DNA of 64,000 bases, from the NCBI GenBank assembly GCA_036872755.1, contig JAVHNS010000003.1, forward strand, positions 2,976,001 to 3,040,000. Direction: 5' to 3'. The first letter of the stretch is position 1; each line of letters begins with the position of its first letter. A program made the position numbers and the translations under genes. The stretch is from Orbilia blumenaviensis. Taxonomy: Eukaryota; Ascomycota; Orbiliomycetes; Orbiliales; Orbiliaceae. Shown here in pieces: positions 57,101 to 64,000 of the stretch. The notes under the pieces are model-generated. The model was given only the letters and a program-made list of their open reading frames with translations. It searched no databases and was not told where the DNA came from.

Positions 57101-58130
57101 TTAGGTGGCGGTAACAGTACTTGGCTTGGTGCCGATACCATTGACGCCAACGAGAACGTCCCTGGTATAACCACAGCTCTCGCCGATGCTGTATTGGTAT
57201 CCATTTCGCTTCTGACCGAAGTTAGTAGCGAAGCTGGCATCATAAGAGATGAGGTAGAAAGTGCAGGCAGTCTGGTATGGAACACCGTCTCTGTAGACGT
57301 TGTAGAAGTCAAAGAAGTTGCAGGCACGGTAAGTACCGCCTGGAGCGGCATGCTTGAGGTTGTAGTCGGTCTTTGCGTCGCAAGCGGCAGCGCAGACGGA
57401 TGGGGAAGTGGTAGTGAAGGAGACACCCATATACGGATCAATAGATCCGTTATGGGGAGCGTTGATGGAAGCGTCACCGAAGCACTCATAGTGGTATCCG
57501 GGAACGTCCTCCTGGAGGGACTTCTTCTTGTAACCAGCGGAAAGAGACTTTACGCTGATCACACCATTGTGGTTCTGACCGCCGAAGTTGGTGGCGGCAC
57601 CCTTGGTAGAAGCCATGGAGTACAAAGCGCACTTGTGCAAGATACCTGCGGGGTTGGTCTCATCGTAGATGTTGAAGAAAACGCAGCCAGTGTTTGCGAG
57701 ACACTTGGTGGCGCAAAGGTCAACATCATAGGTAGGGAGGAGCTTGAAGGTCAAGTAACCACCGGTCTGGGTAGATCCGGACCAGTTATCGAAGACCTTG
57801 ACGAAGTTGTCAGAGGCGACACCACGCTTGCTAAGAGTCGAGCGCTTGGCGATGTCAGAAACAGTGGCGTCAACGAGAGCGTCGACGTCGACATCTGGGC
57901 CAGACTTGGCTATATCAAGGTATTAGCAAAAAAAAGGAACATGGAAAATAAAGAAAAAAAGATCGACAAAACGTCGACGGAGACAGTTACTTACTGGCAC
58001 CAGCTGGGGCACCCTGCTCTGCAGGAGCGGGAATGGTGTCAATGAATTCACCATCGAACTCCTGTGGCGTAGGAGCAGCTGAGACGAGAGCGAGGAAGGC
58101 CGTGGCCGCAGCAAGCATTGAAACCTTCAT
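57101..58130 (-). CDS. Secreted Cys-rich protein, fruit-body-specific-protein type, 314 aa
   Basis: Exons 58130-57995 and 57909-57101 join in phase (GTAAGT donor). A signal peptide (SMLAAATAFLALVSA) is followed by a propeptide with two Lys-Arg sites (IAKRSTLSKRG) suited to Kex2-type cleavage. The mature part has two related blocks: first DLCATKCLANTGCVFFNIYD, with CALYS; second SVCAAACDAKTDYNLKHAAP, with CNFFDFYNVYRDG and CTFYLISYD. Each ends near NFGGQNHNGV or NFGQKRNGYQYS. This C-xxx-C...CxFF...C layout is PAN/Apple-like and resembles fungal 'fruit-body specific protein' annotations (recalled, not searched). Extracellular; binds glycan or protein by inference. Single copy in this window. 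Confidence 0.8.
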
Positions 58131-60504
58131 GATGAATGATAGTGAAATCTTCAATCAAAGTTTTGATAAAAAGTAGGTTTCAAACGTGGTACGTATGAGA
58201 TAAAATTGACAATAAAATGTGATATGTACGATGACTGCGTAACCCTTTTGCCTGACGTGGAGATCAGATGAAAAGGTTTTGGGAATGGGCTTGAGCTTGA
58301 GGGGATAATGGGAGGATCAAAGGGGAAGCTATGCCGATTTGGTGGCAATCCTCCTTAATATACCCAGTGATCCGGTGATACCATCGTGAGAATTGTCACA
58401 AAGAAATCGGTGGCAGGGCATCTCAGCCCAGCCGGTTTCTGGGATCCTTTGAAGCCTGAACGTGCGCTACTGGGCCGTAACAGATACTGAATCGATCCCA
58501 ATCGGCTCGATTCTAGGAATAACTTCAACCGCGATTGCGATTGAGTACTCTGATCGTGAAGCTGAGTCCATTGAAAAGCCTCCACATCTTCAATTCCGCA
58601 TGCATGCCTTCGTCACTTCCTACTCGGCGACATCATCACAGATTCCTCCTCAATTAAACATGCAGCTGAAGACACACTTACCGCCCACGGCCTCGTTGGT
58701 GGATGTGTCATTTCTTCGATAGCTGCTCGAGTAATCAGCCATGACAGCTGTTTATGCGGCCCAAAGACCCATATAGAGGCATAGCGTATGCATACTAGAA
58801 GAATGAGGCTTACTTGGCATTGGTATTCGGATCAGACGTCGAGTTCGAGGCGCTAGGCAATTGCAAAGGCGGCAGGGCCTACGTCTGCGTAGCTGCGCTT
58901 TTCATGACAAACACTAATCTAATATTCGGAAAACCTAGGAGGCCCGGCAAACTTACGGCCTTCTTACCACAAGGATCCAATTTTTGTAAGTAAGCCACGT
59001 TGCGTATGGAAACTTCTTATCCCTGTAAAATTCGAACTAGCTATGTTGAGTTGTTAATGTGAAGTTTTTGGCGTAGACGGCAGAGAGCTCCAAATTCTAC
59101 TTTTTGATAACCCTAGTTTCTGGCTGACGCTGGACACTTCTCGCTACACGCCTGCTTCTTATTTCATGGGGAAGTCGTAATTTCGCAGTGAGGAATAGCT
59201 GAACATTTCGCACACGTCACATTTTAAGGCCTTAATCAGGAGCGCTTCAGGGTGATGTTTTGTTGGATGCAGGCGTACGGCGTGAAAAAATGTATGCAGC
59301 TCCGCTTACCGATTCGTTCTGGCAAGGGTATAGGTACCGATGTACCTTCTACCCCTGCCGCCAAAAAAATTTGGCTTTTTAATTAGTTAGCTTGTTCTTT
59401 TGAACCAGGGTAAAATCCCCCACACCAAGTTTTCCAGTTCCAGCTGCAAAATGTTCTGGGCCTATGGCAATGGGCTCCGGGTATCAGGGCGCCAGAATCA
59501 TGGAAAACATTGTCTAGCTTTGTCAACCGGAGACACCGAAAGTCTCGACCTCCACGGCTCGGGGAGCCAGGATCATTCGCAAATGAAGAATAAAATCTAC
59601 CAACCTGAGAACTAATCACACAAAATAAGTGAGACCAGAGATACTTGCATATTCGTTCTCAGAAATTAGAGAAACAAAAAATTTCCCATGTATGTTGTAT
59701 TCTGTTTTATGTCTCCATGAGTATTCGGACCAGGCGCCTGTCAAAGTTGTCAACAATCCAGTCCAGAACTAGAGAAGCCTCCCGTTATGAGAGTACATAC
59801 ACCATATGCCCATACCTACCTGAGCGCTTTTTTTAGTCAATGGCTTTTTTTCCCTTGTACCCACAGCGCTGTCGGCGAAAAAGGCTAAATGGCCAGAAGG
59901 AATTTCGCACGTGCCCGAGCTCCTTGCTATCATTGCATAGGCATTACCCGTGGAAATAAACAGCGATGGATTGATACACTTTGGCCATGCATATCAGCTG
60001 AAGTTACCAATTTCTGTGAACCCAAGATCTCAGCCCTGATGCCCTGCCTGCTACGTAAACTTCTTCGGATCTCGATCCGGGCTACTTCGTGGAGGCTGGT
60101 TTATGAGACCATCTAGATCTAAGATTTAGATTAATGTAAAATCCGGAATTCGGGTAGAGTTATCTACAAAGACTGATTGTGACAAAGAAGAAAAAATATA
60201 TAATTTTGTATGCTCGTTTTATGGCGTATTGTAGCTTTGTGTCATCAAGGAAATAGTAAACTAAAGATTTCAAACCCAGTAATCATATGTGCAGCCCTTT
60301 CTTCCACATCCCGATAAATTAAAAAAACAAAACAACAAAAGACATCTAAATTCCGAACTCAAGCCGGCATTTCCGTAAAAATTTTCAAAGCCCCCGCTCA
60401 TTATAATGCTGTAGAGAAAAAGAGTATCTTGGGAATTATCTTGTGAAGAGTATTGGAATGTTCTCGCGATAAATATCACAAAAGAAAATGTTGAAGAGAA
60501 CGTA
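58131..60504. other. Gene-free spacer
   Basis: About 2.4 kb. The part next to 58130 is the promoter of the secreted gene, with a TATATTAA-like word at about 58353. The rest shows no convincing ORF or repeat. Confidence 0.45.
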
Positions 60505-63500
60505 TTAGAACTGAACCTTTGTAAGATCAGGATTAAGAACCAACTGTGAAAACAGGAAAAGTTAGCATGGCAATTTTTTAGACTAGGACTAGTGAAGTCT
60601 TGACTCACCGGCAATAAACAATGACAAACGATATTGAAAGATAGCGGCGTGATCGCAGTGTAGTCGCGAATAGACCATTCCCTCGGCGCGGCTGTGCCTA
60701 GGTAGATCATGCCGCCAACCAAAACAAACATGAACAGATACATCCATTTGAAACTACGGACAATTTTTCCGGATTCTCGGAAAAAGTTGCTGTTCTCAAT
60801 TTCCTTCTGCGTTCCAGTCCAATCTTGAACTGGGATGGAAAATAAGTAGCTTAGGACGATAGTGTTGAGATGGAAGGAAAGTCCGCCGAAGAAGATGACA
60901 AGGAATGGCGCCCATTTGATGTTTTCGAAAAGAGCGAGGAAGAATGGTTTTTCGCTAAGACGGTACCGGAGAACTGCTAGTGCGACATTGCCGACGACGT
61001 TGAAGACGAATACTGTTGCCATGAAAGTTTGCCATGATTGAATAAAGAACTGGTCGAAGTCGCCTTTGAACCATCCGACGAGGATATAATTCAAGATTGT
61101 AAGCGGGAGCGACGAAGCCATGGCGTGGTAGGAGAATAAGTATGCTGTGATATGGAATTTGGATGCGAAGGAGATATAACCGTTGGAAAGGTAGTCTCTG
61201 AATCCCTTTGTGATCGGGCCTCTCGTAAACCAGTAGATGAAGGGGTTGAACATGATTTCGGTCGAACCATAGGCATATTTTTTCCATCGCGATAGTTCGT
61301 CGTAGACAGTAAGAGAAACACCTTCCTGGAAGGCATCTTCCCCGGTGTGGTATGCGGCCAATCTTGTGATATTTCCAGAAGCCTGTAGTCGGAATGATAA
61401 ATCGAAGTCCTCAGAGACATGGCTTTCGCTCCACCATTTGTCCTGGCCATCTCTGTCGCGAAATACCACACTTTGAAGTGCCTGCCATCGAATAAAAGCG
61501 TTGTGACCGACGAATGGGGCCGGCTCGCCACTTCCACAACAAAACCGAATAGAAGTGTATACCAAGTCCGTGAAAAATGCCATACCGTTTTCGAAGAAGG
61601 ATTTTGTTACGTTCATGACTCCCGAAGAGTGTTGAAGAATAGCGACTTCTGGATTCAAGTACATTTCAGCGGCACCATACATCAGGCAGTTTTTGGGCAC
61701 CCGAGTGTCGGAATCCACGATCAATAGATGCTCTCCAATACGAATATTGCCTCCAGCCCAAGCCCATCCGTTCTCTTTGATTGCCATAGACATAGCCTCG
61801 GAGTAGAATTCCTGTTCTTCGCGACCGGTGAGAACTGCCTTGGGGCCATGCCTTGCCTTGACGAGATCTACTAGCTTCTCCTCGGTTGCGACCGACAATG
61901 CAAGGGCGAAGTTCATATTTGAGGCCTTCTTGAATTTCCCACCTCTAACAAAGCCGCTATGGCCATTACGTGGACGGGCGACCCAGCCTATATTGTTGTT
62001 CCTGTAGTACTCGATACGCTTCCTCGCTTCTTCGACTGGGATCGCCTGTATACCGTCATCGTTGATGAAAATCGAAGCGGAACCACCCTGAAGTTCGTAT
62101 TGCGAGATAGCCTGCTTTAGGGAATCGATGGTTGGTTTGATAACAACATTCAACGATTCCTTGTAGACGGGCATTTGGATGGTGATATGTGGTGGTTTAA
62201 AGCCCACCTGCATCGCCTGCTTGACATTTGGTGGACGGGCGGAGTAGAATCTACTATTTTCTCTGAGGCCGCCGACTGGGCCAATTATTTGCGCAATGAA
62301 GATTATGAAACTACCAGCGAAAAACTGAAATCAGAGAAAATACTCTAGTTAGCATATTTTCGAAATTATTCTGAGATAATAAGGAATTAGTGCAACTTAC
62401 CCAAGTTAGAGGTAACAGGATTGGAATAGATGCAGCGAGGGCAAATCGAACATAGTACTGGTCCGCTAATGCTTCCATGAGCAAAGTCCTGACCAAGTGA
62501 CCAAGTACCAATACTACTACAGCTGCCATTGCTATTCCAATATAGATCGATGTATATGGATATGATGTTCTTGCAAGCGACTCCCCGCAGAGAGTTCCAC
62601 GCTCGATATCATATGGTGAGACTTCCTTAACTTGAACATCTGCCGCGGGCTTCTTCTCGTCGTCTTCCCCTTGAAGGTTCTTGTGATAGGCCATTTTTTC
62701 TATTGTCGTTTCTGGCTCTTCATAGAGGGTACCGAATATTTTCTCGTTCATTGGGGTTGCTGGAATAGACTCAGACATAGGTGATGCGACATTGATATTA
62801 AGAATTTGGCTTAAGAAAACCTCTTCGACCCTCGCAGCGTGGTCGACGATTTCTTTGATTGAATCATGCCATAGCAGAACTACACGTTCCTCACGAACGA
62901 AGCAGATATATTGGAACCTACTAATGTCCTTCGGTGACGCTTGTGCAATTTCTTCAAGGCTGTCAACGACTTGATATCGATCACCTCCCCGCTTCAGCTC
63001 CAACTCCGTCAAATGTGCTGGGAGCGCTTTGAAGATAGGCTCAGTTATGTATGATTTCATGGTAAAAGCAACATAGACATCGAGGTTTGCCACGGCGTTA
63101 AGAAGTGAGGGGGATATCGACCTGGGTTGCGAGATATAACTGCCTGCTGCTCGGCGGACCAGAAGGCCACAGTCTGAGTAGGAGTCTGTTAGAGCGCCAC
63201 TTGGGATAAGACCTTTGCGCTGGAAGCGCTGGAAAAGGTATTGTGACATCTATAACAACATAAAGATCATTAGGTTGTGAAGCATTTGTAGATATTTGAT
63301 TGGTGACATACTAAGAAGCTACTCATGGCCTTTCCTGTTTGTGATCCTGAAGACGTATCGCTGATAGAAGCTAGATCATTGAGGTCTCGTGGCACCGGCG
63401 ACGGAGCACCACGATCTCCAGCCATAATTGATGGCAAAGGCGTTGATATGTCATGGTCCGCTACTCCTTCGTGCAATGATATCGTATCCCATGCTATCTG

Positions 63501-63785
63501 TTCCCTTATCGAAAGTGTCGAATGTCGTGAAACAATGGATGCCCGTGACCCAACTGTCAATGCCGACGCACTAGATTTTCCATGAAGATAAAGGTTTGAT
63601 GCCGATGGTCTCTTGAAAGAGGTTCGACTGGGTGTCCTTGTTGGCCATGATGGCGATGGAAGACTACTCGATGGTGGGGGTAGTCCCGGAGATTTTGATA
63701 ATGAGCGTTCACGGTCGATTTGAGGTCGATTAGCCATGTCAATCCGCAGCGCCTTTGGAATCGAACTTTTAGTTGGATTCGACAT
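60505..63785 (-). CDS. Family-2 glycosyltransferase, polytopic, 1025 aa (cellulose-synthase/chitin-synthase-like fold)
   Basis: Minus strand exons 63785-63312, 63249-62401, 62324-60609 and 60543-60505. The start at 63785 (MSNPTKSS) was chosen over an in-frame ATG 11 codons upstream. Residues 1-158 are Ser/Pro-rich and disordered. Residues 159-370 form an unfamiliar domain. A membrane helix (SIYIGIAMAAVVVLVLGHLV) and a second hydrophobic hairpin follow. The GT-A domain has MPVYKES at about 492, FINDDG at about 529, VDSD at about 644-647, EDFDL at about 746 and SRWKKYAYG at about 786; the usual QxxRW is ELSRW. About five more membrane helices follow. This is the layout of processive plasma-membrane polysaccharide synthases; the product is unknown. 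Confidence 0.85.
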
Positions 63786-64000
63786 CCTGAAAAGGATTCT
63801 CAAGAGCAACGGATACAAATATTAAGAACTAAACTATAGCACCAAAAAGCTTGCGAATCAACCCAGGCAAAAAACGAGCCAGGGTAAGGAAAGTACCAAA
63901 GGAATGACTAGAATAGAAAGACGATAAACGAGTGACTAGACGAAGGGTTACCGGGATCCCATCGCTACAGCTGAACAAAGGAGTGAGAGACAAGTGTGCG
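63786..64000. other. 5' flank of the glycosyltransferase gene
   Basis: Upstream sequence of a minus-strand gene that runs to the window edge. A possible leader intron (a GTAACC donor near 63952, with an AG near 63910 on the minus strand) is weakly suggested. Nothing else was seen. Confidence 0.3.

Noticed and set aside
1..64000. CRISPR arrays, bacterial operons, riboswitches
   Set aside because: The window is eukaryotic with introns in nearly all genes; no regularly spaced repeats of the right size were seen.

Overview
The window is nuclear DNA of a filamentous ascomycete (Pezizomycotina). The basis is: 20 of 22 genes carry short spliceosomal introns (mostly 40-110 nt, GTATGT/GTAAGT donors, branch sites close to TACTAAC or GCTAAC); a Clr5-domain gene; a GtaA-type secreted glutaminase; several secreted Ser/Thr- or Cys-rich proteins; and AT-rich spacers with TA, GA and pyrimidine tracts. 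The exact lineage cannot be fixed from sequence alone; an early-diverging group such as Pezizomycetes or Orbiliomycetes is only a guess. No CRISPR array, tRNA, rRNA or intact transposon was recognised.

Layout. 0-6 kb is a compact cluster of conserved genes: a TRP14-like thioredoxin-fold protein, an ankyrin protein, RNA polymerase III subunit RPC11, a second thioredoxin-fold paralogue that has lost the redox motif, and a glutathione S-transferase. 6-8.9 kb is gene-free and ends in a 40-bp tandem repeat ahead of a Clr5-domain gene. 12.5-18.2 kb holds a divergent pair of secreted proteins, one of 1403 aa. 18.7-25.9 kb holds the branchpoint-bridging protein gene (BBP/SF1) and a 989-aa protein of unknown function. 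27.3-38 kb holds glutaminase A, the complex I subunit NDUFS5 divergent from a TMEM205-like gene, a 7-exon unknown gene with an unexplained in-frame TAG, and a ribonuclease Z. 39-47 kb holds a secreted protein built from three cysteine modules and a protein kinase with a long disordered N-terminus. 48-58 kb holds a GPI-type wall protein, a metallophosphoesterase, an asteroid-like XPG-fold protein and a fruit-body-specific-type secreted protein. 60.5-63.8 kb is a 1025-aa family-2 glycosyltransferase with membrane segments.

The strongest unusual signal is at the BBP gene. This protein binds UACUAAC in RNA. Its own downstream (3'UTR) region carries ten ACTAAY motifs in 321 nt, and its longest intron has a perfect TACTAAC overlapping its 5' splice site plus two more ACTAAC sites. 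Retaining that intron would stop translation before the KH domain. Together this suggests autoregulation. Other leads are a strong C-rich to G-rich switch inside many exons, a repeated 8-cysteine module in a secreted protein, and four CCAAT boxes in the promoter shared by NDUFS5 and the TMEM205-like gene. Gene models were built by hand by joining reading frames at GT-AG sites with matching phase; exon ends are predictions.
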